Source: an uncultured Prevotella sp.
GTDB taxonomy: Bacteria > Bacteroidota > Bacteroidia > Bacteroidales > Bacteroidaceae
Assembly: GCA_905233825.1 (NCBI GenBank)
Contig: CAJOFE010000039.1
Location: 1 to 46,863 of the forward strand
DNA length: 46,863 nt
Direction of reading: 5' to 3'
The notes under the pieces were generated by a model. That model was not told the DNA's origin, did no database searches, and was given only the letters and a program-made list of their open reading frames with translations. A program made the translations under genes and the position numbers. Below are positions 16,639-24,213 of the stretch, piece by piece. Each line of letters begins with the position of its first letter. Position 1 is the stretch's first letter.

Positions 16639-17651
16639 TAGTCGTAACGCCCCGTCAGCTTCTTCACACGATGCACGGCAGCATCCTTGATCTGAGAGAA
16701 GTTGCCATAACGCAAATTACGATACAGCTCCTCAAAGCTACGCCCTATCTTAATCCACGGATGCCCCCACGCCATGATGCGAAACACCCGTTGCTTGTAC
16801 TCCACGTTCTCTATCACATACTTAGGATGGCGCAAGGGGAACTGCAACTCGTGGCTCTTCATGGTGAGCAGTTGCTGCATGCGACGAGGCAACGTCTTCA
16901 GCGAGCTCTGGAAGTGAGCCGACTCTTCCGAAATGGCCGAGTTCTGTATCAGGTTCTTCGTGGGAACGATGGTCAACCCCGAGTTGAGCATACAGGCCGA
17001 CCAGAATACCGTCTCATAGATAGGCTTCCCTGCAGCCTTGTGCTTCTGCATCTTCTTCACCATCTCCTTCCAGCCCTCACGATGCTCGACATAGGCCTCT
17101 AACTGGTGGCGATTGAAGTCATCGTCCAACACAGAGTACTCCTCATCCCACTGATCCACCACACGCCGCCACGAAGCCCAGCCCCAGATAGGGAACACTG
17201 TCGTGAACAGATAGTCGTATGGAGCCTCCGTCTGCTCCTCGTGGTTGAAGCCGGCAATCATCGTGATGCGCTCGTCATGCTCATAACGGTTGAGCATCTC
17301 CACGCAGAAAGGGATGAACGAGGGCGAGGGCGTAGAGTCATCCTCGATGACGATACACTTCTCCGCCATGCTGAACGCCCACCGCTGAGCCCTGTAGTTC
17401 GAGGCCCAGGCACCACTATTCTCCGTATGATAGCTACGCTGCACGTCGCACTCCCAGTCTATCTCCTCATCAGCCACGATACGCCTTGCAGCCTCTATCT
17501 TCTTGGCCTCCTCCTCATTGCGAGGCCCGTCCTGATAGAGAAACAGCCGCGATGGCCTCGCCTGTCGAATCACGTTAAAGGTACGCCTCAGCGTCTCTGT
17601 CCGTGTGAACAGAATCAACAGTACTGCAACATCGTTCTTTTCCATCATCAT
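16632..17651 (-). CDS. GT-A fold glycosyltransferase
   Basis: The chosen start is the ATG at 17651, because the upstream part of the frame overlaps the promoter -7 box at 17664-17672. The 339-residue product begins MMMEKNDVAVLLILFTRTET and has SRLFLYQDGPR, a metal-binding EDD motif (CIVIEDDSTPS) and the segment PIWGWASWRRVVDQWD. This combination resembles bacterial GnT-I-like (GT13-type) or family 2 glycosyltransferases acting on nucleotide sugars. Other conserved features are GFNHEE and FWSACMLNSGLTIVPTKN. It stands alone and is convergent with nadD. Donor and acceptor cannot be read from the sequence. Confidence 0.8.
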   Translation of the reverse strand: MMMEKNDVAVLLILFTRTETLRRTFNVIRQARPSRLFLYQDGPRNEEEAKKIEAARRIVADEEIDWECDVQRSYHTENSGAWASNYRAQRWAFSMAEKCIVIEDDSTPSPSFIPFCVEMLNRYEHDERITMIAGFNHEEQTEAPYDYLFTTVFPIWGWASWRRVVDQWDEEYSVLDDDFNRHQLEAYVEHREGWKEMVKKMQKHKAAGKPIYETVFWSACMLNSGLTIVPTKNLIQNSAISEESAHFQSSLKTLPRRMQQLLTMKSHELQFPLRHPKYVIENVEYKQRVFRIMAWGHPWIKIGRSFEELYRNLRYGNFSQIKDAAVHRVKKLTGRYDYQ

Positions 17652-17663
17652 CCCATTTTGTTT

Positions 17664-17672
17664 GCAAAGGTA
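17664..17672 (-). promoter_or_regulatory. -7 box of the glycosyltransferase gene
   Basis: The minus-strand sequence TACCTTTGC lies 13 bases before the first of three consecutive ATG codons (17651, 17648, 17645). This decides the start and excludes the longer open frame. Confidence 0.75.
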
Positions 17673-18018
17673 CAAAAAATTTCGATTTAGCGAAAAGAAT
17701 ACAAAACAAAATAGCATTATTTCTTTTTTGCCGATTTTTTTTGTTTTTTGTTGGTTTTTGCTGTTTTCTTGTCACAGTTCTGCCCCAAAACGCCGAATTT
17801 GGGGGTAAAAACGAGGAAATTTAGCTGTTTTTCAGTCCGATTTTGAGTGTTTTTGAACTTTTTTCATCGTTTTTCTCCCAAAAAATGCAGCTTTTGAGGC
17901 TAAAAATCATCATATCTGTCACTATTGTCACCATATCTGCACCCATCTATCTCATTGTCAAGCAGCGGTTTACAACGAACAGTAACAGAAGTGCAGATTT
18001 TTCTTTGAAAAAATTTTA

Positions 18019-18041
18019 GTGTGCGCGTGCGTACGCGCGCG
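18019..18041. repeat. Alternating purine-pyrimidine (Z-DNA-type) tract
   Basis: Twenty-three bases alternate purine and pyrimidine without a break, mainly GC and GT steps (GTGTGCGCGTGCG then TACGCGCGCG). The central part is close to palindromic. Such tracts can adopt Z-form under supercoiling; whether this one does is unknown. Confidence 0.7.
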
Positions 18042-18060
18042 AGAAACAGAACAGATGCCT

Positions 18061-18148
18061 TCTCCAAGACATAAAGAAGGCACCTTTTGGCCCTGAAGAA
18101 GGCATCTCCAAGCCATAAAGAAGGCACCTTTTTGCAGTTTTGGACGCA
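18061..18148. repeat. 22-base tandem array, 4 units
   Basis: Units start at 18061, 18083, 18105 and 18127. Units 1 and 3 differ by one base and contain TCTCCAAG(A/C)CATAAAG; units 2 and 4 begin CCTTTT. The first three end GAAGGCA and the fourth GACGCA. The pattern is therefore also a 44-base repeat (18061-18088 versus 18105-18132, 27 of 28 identical). The TCCAAGCC and terminal GGCA parts match the array at 6917-6990. Confidence 0.8.
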
Positions 18149-18162
18149 GCAAAACGAAAAAA

Positions 18163-18246
18163 GCACGTCGCTCGTTGAAAATAGCGCCCTCCTAAATGAA
18201 AATAGCAGGCCGCTCGTTTAAAAAAGGAGGCCGTTACCCGTTTAAC
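18163..18246. repeat. 21-base degenerate tandem array, 4 units
   Basis: Units start at 18163, 18184, 18205 and 18226. Units 1 and 2 end in GAAAATA; units 1 and 3 share CGCTCGTT; units 3 and 4 share AGGCCG. The period is exactly 21 bases, close to two helical turns. It follows the 22-base array after 14 bases. Confidence 0.6.
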
Positions 18247-18356
18247 ACATAGTTACAGCAATTAGTAATAATTCACAGAACGGAATAATGCGATTTGCCC
18301 ACTTATTCGTGTCTTTGAGATAAAACTCTCTAAGGTACTCCCGTTCGAAACAAAAA

Positions 18357-18386
18357 TCCCCGCAAACTCCGAAGGGAATGCGGGGA
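18357..18386 (-). terminator. Rho-independent terminator
   Basis: An 8-bp stem (TCCCCGCA / TGCGGGGA) is followed on the minus strand by a TTTTTG tail. It lies just after the pseudogene stop near 18402. Confidence 0.85.
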
Positions 18387-18401
18387 AATCTTTATTTGTC
18401 A

Positions 18402-18694
18402 CTATCTGATTTGTACTTTTACTGCCTTTTCGCCTATCTTCACGATGCCGATATCACCACTATGGAGCGTTGTACTGACATTCGTGGTTTCAGCAGAAGC
18501 CCTTGCTGAGCCCACCATGCGACCACTGGTGACCCGATGTCGGTGTCGAGGATGACCAGCGGCACGCCCGTGTACTCCTGTCCGCCGCCCTGCGCCGGGT
18601 TGTCGTCGCTCGACGATCACGCCGTCATTGCCGTTGTGCCACTGACGAGGATGGCGGCGAAGAGTTTCATTCTTAATTCTCTCATCTTTTTCAT
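18402..18694 (-). pseudogene. Decayed nucleoside hydrolase lipoprotein fused to a foreign C-terminal tail
   Basis: Read from the ATG at 18694, the frame gives a lipoprotein-type signal (AAILVSGTTAMTA) and then a TGA at 18617-18619 exactly where the intact paralogue (19512-20555) has the lipobox Cys. After the stop it continues with SSSDDNPAQ and GVPLVILDTDIGS, matching the N-terminus of that paralogue, which then breaks off near 18530. The remaining part, in another frame, ends DIGIVKIGEKAVKVQIR and looks like the tail of an unrelated protein. The first bases match the 5' end of the TonB receptor gene at 22963. This is a deletion remnant with two lesions. A -7 box upstream and a terminator downstream are retained. 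Confidence 0.8.
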
Positions 18695-18723
18695 AATTGT
18701 TTTGTTTTAGACTTTACTGACGA

Positions 18724-18731
18724 CAAATTTA
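18724..18731 (-). promoter_or_regulatory. -7 box upstream of the decayed hydrolase gene
   Basis: The minus-strand sequence TAAATTTG fits TAnnTTTG and lies about 30 bases before the pseudogene ATG at 18694. Confidence 0.5.
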
Positions 18732-18846
18732 CGCAAAAGCTTCCGCTCCTGCAAGCGCAGACCGCCCACAGGGGATAATTTTGTGAATTTTGTTACATTT
18801 TTGCGATTTTTGGTAGCCAGTCTCTCAAAAATCGCCCGTTTCATCC

Positions 18847-19098
18847 CTATGTTTCGTGTTTCCACTCCGTCACGCTCTTGCCCATGCGTTGCTTGAAGGC
18901 GAGGGCAAAAGTGTTGTAGCTATGATAGCCGCTCTGGGTAGCCAGCTCCAGGACGGTGAAGAAACGCTGGGCTGCAACGGCCTCACTATAGAGACGGATG
19001 AAATGACGGATGCGCAGGTCGTTGATGTAGGCGTTGTAGTTCGTGTCCTGTTGCACGAAGTACAGCCTGAGATAGGTGCGGTTGGTGCCATGGCATTC
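18847..19098 (-). pseudogene. C-terminal fragment of an AraC-family regulator
   Basis: The frame upstream of the stop reads GTNRTYLRLYFVQQDT then NAYINDLRIRHFIRLY, VLELATQSGYHSYNTFALAFKQRMGKSVTEW. This is the AraC/XylS helix-turn-helix region, including the SGY.SYNTF.FKQ..G.S second helix. The N-terminal part of the regulator is absent: at about 19090-19100 the sequence changes to that of an exported protein in another frame. It is a remnant fused by deletion. Confidence 0.82.
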
Positions 19099-19499
19099 AC
19101 CGTACCACCGCCCAGAATATAGAGCTTGTTACCCGATGACAGCTCAATACCGGCACCTGCACCAGTACGACCGTCGGCATTGGCTCCCGTGCAGGTAAGC
19201 GTTTTGCCTGAAGGGATGTAAAGATACACCGTGCCCTGAATTTTAAGGCCGCTGTTACCATTACCACCATTGTCAGTTCTGTTATTGGTGAAACTCAGGT
19301 TTTCATTGATGAAATAATATGTGGTAGTACCTGATGCACCAAGTACATATCCATCAGTGGAACCCGAACTAATCTGAGTCCAGTTTGCAGAGGTGGTCTT
19401 CGTCAGTGCATAGACCTCCTCCCAATTGGCTTGCGCCTTTGCCCCCTGCACAACTGCGCACAGCAGGGCAATCATCCAAAATAGGTTCTTTTTTTTCAT
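19099..19499 (-). pseudogene. Truncated exported protein (5' part only)
   Basis: The ATG at 19499 starts a signal peptide (LFWMIALLCAVVQGAKAQA) followed by about 110 residues rich in Gly, Ser, Thr and Asn (NNRTDNGGNGNSGLKIQG, LYILGGGTVNA). This is typical of the start of Bacteroidales beta-helix or adhesin-like surface proteins. After GGGTVNA the frame runs into AraC-derived DNA and loses sense, although it stays open to 18870. The 3' part of the gene is gone. Its product, if made, would be a short exported fragment. Confidence 0.72.
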
Positions 19500-19511
19500 G
19501 TTTGTTTATTG

Positions 19512-20555
19512 TTAATAATAACAAATAGTCTTATTGCAATTCCTGATTTTCTCCAGCATGGCTGAGCGCCAGGCGGTATCGCCGGGCATCTGGAAGCGGC
19601 TGTTGCCGGTGGCCGAGGGGGTGAAGATGACCGTGCCGTCGTTATTGAGCACCACGGTGCCGCGGTCGGTCAGCGTGAAGAGGTGGTCGCCCTCCACGGC
19701 GTTGATGACGGTCAGCGGGTCCCACATCATCTGGCCCGTGTTGCAGTTGCAGGTCATATATACTTGCTTGATGGGGTGATAGTCGGTCCATGAGATATCG
19801 CTGATGACCTGCTCTGGCAGGTACTCGATGCCGTTGCCCGTCTCCATGGGGTCGAAGATGATATCGACATCAGAGGGCCAGAGGCGAAACAAAGTCTTGG
19901 CAAAGTCCATGCCCTGAAGGAAGTTGAAGTCGGGCTCGGGGGACTGGCCGAAGGAGCCGCCTTGGATGTAGAGGCACTTCACCTTGCGCCGCACCAGTTC
20001 CACACCCGAGAGCGGGGAGAGGTCGTCGGCCTCCGACTGGAGGAGCTGCGACAGGCAAGCCGTGAAGCCTATGGAGCAGATGCTCACCGAGTGGTCGGGC
20101 TGCGCAGCAAGCAGACGGCGGTATAGTTGCCAGCCGTCGGGCAGCGCCGAGTAGTCGCTGATGCTACGGGCGAACATGGGCGCACGGTCGTCCATCGTGT
20201 AGGTGGGCAGCGCCCTGTAGTCAATCCATACCGCCGGGCTCTCGATGCCATCGCGCACTAAGCCGATGGGCACATCGCCGTGATTGAAGTACGTGTTCAT
20301 CACATCGGCACAGGCGGCACAGTCCTCGCCCTCGCGGTCCACCACCACGCCCAGCAGGCGGCAGCGCCCCTCGTCGTCGTAGCGGCAGAGCATCTCCAGC
20401 GCGAACAGGTCGTCGGTGGATGACCCGATGTCGGTGTCGAGGATGACCAGCGGCACGCCCTCGCTCGACGAGCACGCCGTCATTGCCGTTGCGCCACTGA
20501 CGAGGATGGCGGCGAGTATCCAGTTTAGAATATTTTTCATGCTCATTGTTGTCAT
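19512..20555 (-). CDS. Nucleoside hydrolase-like lipoprotein
   Basis: The protein has 347 residues. The signal with lipobox (SGATAMTAC) predicts a lipoprotein. Right after it comes VPLVILDTDIGSSTDDLFAL, a variant of the DTDxGxDDaxAl calcium-binding motif of inosine-uridine nucleoside hydrolases; later segments such as VSICSIGFTACLSQLLQS and LYIQGGSFG fit the same fold. Starts at 20555, 20546 or 20540 are possible. The gene begins 3 bases after the frameshifted TonB receptor gene ends, so the two probably form an uptake and hydrolysis unit. The substrate is unknown and may not be a nucleoside. Confidence 0.82.
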   Translation of the reverse strand: MTTMSMKNILNWILAAILVSGATAMTACSSSEGVPLVILDTDIGSSTDDLFALEMLCRYDDEGRCRLLGVVVDREGEDCAACADVMNTYFNHGDVPIGLVRDGIESPAVWIDYRALPTYTMDDRAPMFARSISDYSALPDGWQLYRRLLAAQPDHSVSICSIGFTACLSQLLQSEADDLSPLSGVELVRRKVKCLYIQGGSFGQSPEPDFNFLQGMDFAKTLFRLWPSDVDIIFDPMETGNGIEYLPEQVISDISWTDYHPIKQVYMTCNCNTGQMMWDPLTVINAVEGDHLFTLTDRGTVVLNNDGTVIFTPSATGNSRFQMPGDTAWRSAMLEKIRNCNKTICYY

Positions 20556-20558
20556 GCG

Positions 20559-22963
20559 TTAGAAGTCGAGTCGGTAGAAGAAATTGGGCAGGGAGATGCC
20601 CTCCTTGTGGTCGATGGCACGTCGCTCGGCAAGGTCGTAGCGCTGGAAGAGGCATGTTTCCACGCCGAGGATATTCAGGCCCTCGAAGGCGATAGTGTGA
20701 CTCACGCGTCGCTTGTTCCACTTGTAGCTGACGGTGAGATCGACGATATTGTCAGGCCTGAACTGTCCGCTCATCGACTCGTTGGCCTTGACGATGGGCT
20801 CCTCGGGCATCTCGCCGAGATCGAGCAGGCGGTTCATCGCGTCGGTGTCGATGGGCGTGTAGCGCAGTCCACCCTGTATAGAGTATTTCACGCTGAGGTT
20901 GAATACGTTCTGTTTCTTACTGCCGACCATCCACTCCTTACCGGCGAGAATCTTGAACATATAGCGGCGGTTGTAGAACTGGGGGTGCCACACTTTGTCC
21001 TGACCGAGGTACTCCGACTGGAAGAGCGAACCGTTGACCTGTCCGTAGAAGCCTCGGCTCATGTAGTGCTCCAGGCCGACATCGATGCCGTAGTTGCGGG
21101 TGTTACCCTCGTTCACCATGGGCTCATTGAAGTAGTTGTAGTGGCGGTTCACGGCGCAGAAGGTGGAGCCGTTGATGCCCACTGGCGTGTCGAAGCCGTA
21201 GTCGAAGTAGGTACTCAGTCGCAGGTTCAGGTTGTCGTTGAACTTATGCATGTAGGTGGCAAGGACGTTGTGGGCCTTCGACAGGCCGAGGTTCTTATTC
21301 GTGCGGACGCCGTTCTGCTCGAAGAAGTAGGCATCCATGCGCTCCACCATGGAGTGCAGACCGTAGCCCAGAGAGAGGGTGTTGCGGTCGTCGATATCCC
21401 ACTTCATGCTTACGCGGGGCTCCAGGCTGAAGTCCTTGGCGAAGAGGAAGTAGGAGGCTGCGACACCGAGGTTGACGGTGAGCCGGTTTCCGAGTTTAAG
21501 GATGTTCTGCCAGTAGGCGCTGGCCAATCCGGTGTTGCCCCTAGCATCAACGAAGGTGGTGAAGGGGTTGACGGAATAGACGTAGTCGGTGGCGCTGCAG
21601 TTCAGACGGAAGAAGCGGTGGGAGTAGTCGGCGCCCACCTGCATGAGCCATGCCGGCGTCACCTGCTTCGACAACTCGGTATTCAGCAGCAGGCGGTCCT
21701 CATGCAGCTTCTCCTGACCGTAGGGTACGAGTTTCGCGGGCTCCTCCCACTGCAGGGGTACGTCGAGGACGTTGTCGGCCGAGCGCTTCAGGGCGTAGTA
21801 GCCCTGTTTCGTCTGCGCGTGCTCGCCGTTGTAGGCCAGCGTGGTGCGCCACGTCCAGTTGCCTGAGAGGTGAATCCTGTGCGACGCTCCAGCCACGAGG
21901 GCATAGAGGTCGTCGTCGAGCACGATGGCGTTGTAGATGCTCTTGATGTCGGCGATGTCCTTGCGCTGGTCCAACGAGCCGCTGTAGTAGCCAAGTGCGA
22001 AGAGCGAGAAGGTGCCCGCTTTCTTCGTGGGGAAGTTGAGTTTCAGCGAGAAATCGTTGAAGTAGATGTCGCAGTTGTAGGAATCCATCAGCCCCAGATG
22101 GCTGGCCAGCGAGGTGAAGCCGTAGCGCACGTTGAAGAGGTAGCTGGAGTTGTGCTGCTTTGACAGCGGTCCCTCGGCGATGAACTCCTCTGAGACGGTG
22201 CCCAGCTGTATAATCTTCTCGTGCTTCTCGTTGTTGCCGGTGCGCATCTTCACGTCGAAGACGCCGCTAAGCGTGTTCGAGTAGTTGGCGTTGAACGTCG
22301 ATGTGAAGAAGTCGGAGTTGCCGATGACGTTGGAGTTGAGCGCCGACACCATGCCGAAGCCTGCCTCCCAGAGATCGTTGAAATGGTTGGGCGTGAAGAT
22401 CTGCACGCCCTCTAAGCGATACTGCATCGTCGTCGGCGCATGGCCGTGCACGGAGATGGCGCTGCTGTTGGCCGCTCCCGAGATGCCCGGGTAGGCCGTC
22501 ACAAGTCGGGCAGGGTCGTTGTAGCCACCAGCATAGCGCGAGGCTTCCTCCATCGACAGCATCACACCGCCGATGAGGGCCGTAGGATTGACGGTAGCCG
22601 CCTTGTTCACGCGGGGCTTCACGACGACCTCGGCCAGATTGCTTTTGTTCTCGCGCAGCTGGATGTCCACCACGACTTCCTTCACGCCAGCCACCAGCAC
22701 CTCTTTCATCACGTTAGGCTCATAGCCTATGTAGGACGTATTAATATAGTGTATCGTCCCGACTGGGGAATGTCGATGCGGAAGTTGCCGTCAGCGTCGC
22801 TGATGGTGCCTTTATCGGCCTCCACTACTTTGACGGTAGTTCCGATAAGTGCCTCGCCGCTGATGGCGTCGGTCACTGTGCCACGCAAAGTCTGTGCCTC
22901 CGCGGTCGTCATGCCGCCAAGGAAAAGGATGGCGGCGAAGAGTTTCATTCTTAATTCTCTCAT
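20559..22963 (-). pseudogene. Frameshifted TonB-dependent receptor
   Basis: The 5' part (22963 to about 22727) encodes a signal peptide (LFAAILFLGGMTTAEAQ) and a carboxypeptidase-D-like regulatory domain (LRGTVTDAISGEALIGTTVKV) and stops after GRYTI. The next frame continues with TSYIGYEPNVMKE and then the plug and barrel (VVKPRVNK, GGYNDPARLVTAYPGISG) to the C-terminal aromatic residue (FFYRLDF). Alignment with the intact paralogue at 37832-40198, where the same position reads RATYIGYEP, places a one- or two-base indel in the TATATTAATA stretch near 22740-22745. The barrel part is intact for 717 residues. A sequencing error or recent mutation is possible because everything else is well kept. 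Confidence 0.82.
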
Positions 22964-23014
22964 CTTTTATATCAATAGTTCGTTAAATTTAAAAGCCGCG
23001 AATGAGCAAATTAA

Positions 23015-23035
23015 ATGTTCTGTTCCGAAGAACAT
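23015..23035. promoter_or_regulatory. Inverted repeat at the presumed transcription start
   Basis: ATGTTCT and AGAACAT form a perfect 7-bp inverted repeat around a 7-base centre. On the minus strand it begins about 4 bases after the -7 box at 23039-23047, so it covers the expected transcription start of the TonB receptor gene. This is a typical place for a repressor operator. The regulator is unknown. Confidence 0.5.
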
Positions 23036-23038
23036 AGT

Positions 23039-23047
23039 GCAAAATTA
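23039..23047 (-). promoter_or_regulatory. -7 box of the frameshifted TonB receptor gene
   Basis: The minus-strand sequence TAATTTTGC fits TAnnTTTG and is about 75 bases before the ATG at 22963. Confidence 0.6.
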
Positions 23048-23243
23048 CACATTTTTCTTCTTTTTTAATGCATCGAAATGCTAAAATCACATAAATGTGA
23101 TGATTTTTAGGCAGATTTCTCGTTTTGCTTGCTCAAAATTGGGGGAAATTGACTATTATTGTTGTCAAATTCAAACGAATCAGAGAACAATAAATTGGAA
23201 TTTTTACTTAAAGATAAGGAAAGGATTAAGATTATGGCTGATC

Positions 23244-23444
23244 ATGAAGAACTATCTTTTAGTTATCGTGCCTGCCAACGACGTGACGGTGTATGCTATC
23301 TATGAAACGAGAGTCCTCGACATCATGACGCTACAAGGTATCAAGGCCATCTATGCCCCCAACGGCAAGAAACTGGACAAGCTGCAGAAGGGCCTGAATA
23401 TCGTGGTGATGAAGGACGACACCATCAGAAAAGTGAAAAGGTAA
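23244..23444 (+). pseudogene. C-terminal tail fragment of a secreted protein
   Basis: The frame from the ATG at 23244 begins MKNYLLVIVPANDVTVY and ends with GIKAIYAPNGKKLDKLQKG and NIVVMKDD.IRKVKR. This tail pattern (GI.A...NG.KL..LQKGLNIV..KDG..RKV) is the C-terminal sorting signal of Bacteroidales type IX substrates. The rest of the host protein is missing and the upstream frame has no signal peptide. It is probably a gene remnant left by deletion. Confidence 0.68.
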
Positions 23445-23463
23445 AAAAGTATAATGGAAAAAG

Positions 23464-23489
23464 GAAAGGGAGCCCATTGGTTCCCTTTC
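23464..23489 (+). terminator. Hairpin after the tail fragment
   Basis: An 8-bp stem (GAAAGGGA / TCCCTTTC) lies about 20 bases after the stop codon. The T-rich tail is weak (ATATTCT), so terminator activity is likely but not certain. Confidence 0.55.
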
Positions 23490-23557
23490 ATATTCTGATG
23501 CCTTTGGAATTTACTTGCTGACGAACTTGGGTGGCTTTTAGGGAATAAAAAAAGAAA

Positions 23558-23579
23558 CTGGGAATCATCTGATTCTCAG
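23558..23579. terminator. Bidirectional terminator-like hairpin
   Basis: The stem CTGGGAAT / ATTCTCAG (one G-T pair) is flanked by AAAAAAAGAAA on the left and CCTTCTTTTTG on the right, so it could end transcription in either direction. Confidence 0.7.
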
Positions 23580-23599
23580 CCTTCTTTTTGCTTAGGACT

Positions 23600-23740
23600 A
23601 TGGGCTCGCGTGAGTTCATCCGTCTTATCGATGGTAACGACTTCATCGATATGTGGCAGGAGTATTACGACAAGATGACTGACGATGACAAAAATATTCT
23701 ACCCTCGAAACGTATATCGTTCTTAGGGAATAACGAATAA
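23600..23740 (+). CDS. Small hypothetical protein, 46 residues
   Basis: This short open frame begins MGSREFIRLIDGNDFIDMWQ and ends SKRISFLGNNE. It is acidic with an amphipathic middle (EYYDKMTDDDKNIL). The ATG follows an AGGACT sequence like the one before the antitoxin ATG at 23905. It has no recognised domain and could be the last part of a longer degraded protein. A terminator hairpin lies just before it, so it is probably not expressed from upstream. Confidence 0.4.
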   Translation: MGSREFIRLIDGNDFIDMWQEYYDKMTDDDKNILPSKRISFLGNNE

Positions 23741-23866
23741 AGGAAACTATGACGATGCAGCCATAGCACCACGAGGTTAAAGGCAATTTACCAAGAAAAC
23801 GCGAAGAATTTGCATATAATTGATTAAAATTTACGTCAAAATGATTGTAGAATGAAATAAAATGAT

Positions 23867-23875
23867 TACCTTTGC
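23867..23875 (+). promoter_or_regulatory. -7 box of the toxin-antitoxin operon
   Basis: TACCTTTGC lies 30 bases before the antitoxin ATG at 23905. It overlaps an earlier in-frame TTG codon at 23872, excluding that codon as the start. Confidence 0.72.
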
Positions 23876-23904
23876 CGAGTAAAACTAAAAAAACAAGAAG
23901 GACT

Positions 23905-24213
23905 ATGGCACAGGTATCTATGACCGTGAGGATGGACTCACAACTGAAACAGAACTTTGACGCACTCTGCCAACAGTTTGGCATGAGCGCCAATACCGCA
24001 ATGAACATCTTCGCTAATGCAGTAGTGACATACAGAAAAATCCCCTTTGAAATAAAGGCTAATGATGATGTTTATCGAAAAGGAGTTCAGGCTTTTTACG
24101 CTTTGAGGGAACAAGCTCGTAAAAATGGCCTTCAAGAAATGACTCTTGAGGAAATCAATGAAGAGATCCGTCAGGTTCGTGAGAAAAGGGCAAAAAGGGA
24201 AAAGGTAGCATGA
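23905..24213 (+). CDS. RelB/DinJ-type antitoxin
   Basis: The product has 102 residues. The N-terminal ribbon-helix-helix (AQVSMTVRMDSQLKQNFDAL, then FGMSANTAMNIFANAVV) and the KIPFEI segment are typical of the RelB/DinJ family, which binds DNA as a dimer and neutralises its toxin with the C-terminal part. That part is helical and charged (EEINEEIRQVREKRAKREK). The start is set by the promoter. The stop overlaps the toxin ATG as ATGA, so the two are translated together. Autoregulation at the promoter is expected from the family. Confidence 0.9.
   Translation: MAQVSMTVRMDSQLKQNFDALCQQFGMSANTAMNIFANAVVTYRKIPFEIKANDDVYRKGVQAFYALREQARKNGLQEMTLEEINEEIRQVREKRAKREKVA

Larger units (their letters stand above)
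17673..18350. other. Gene-free 0.68-kb intergenic region
   Basis: No credible gene is visible on either strand. The left part (17700-17900) is rich in T runs with recurring GTTTTT- and TTTTTCG-like words. A 23-base alternating purine-pyrimidine tract lies at 18019-18041, followed by a 22-base-period array and a 21-base-period array. Around 18250-18350 I see nothing recognisable. The few short open frames here span the repeats and look like chance. Confidence 0.6.

Noticed and set aside
17575..18166. Short open frames in the gene-free region
   Set aside because: They run through T-rich and repeated DNA, lack start signals and have no protein-like features.
18617..18619. TGA at the lipobox position as a selenocysteine codon
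   Set aside because: Selenocysteine as a lipid-carrying residue is not known, no SECIS-like hairpin is evident, and the gene is truncated shortly after, so plain decay is more likely.
20607..21866. Long plus-strand open frame (419 codons) opposite the TonB receptor
   Set aside because: It has no start signal or domain, is Val/Glu/His-rich as expected from the antisense of a G+C-rich coding strand, and the minus strand encodes a clear receptor barrel.
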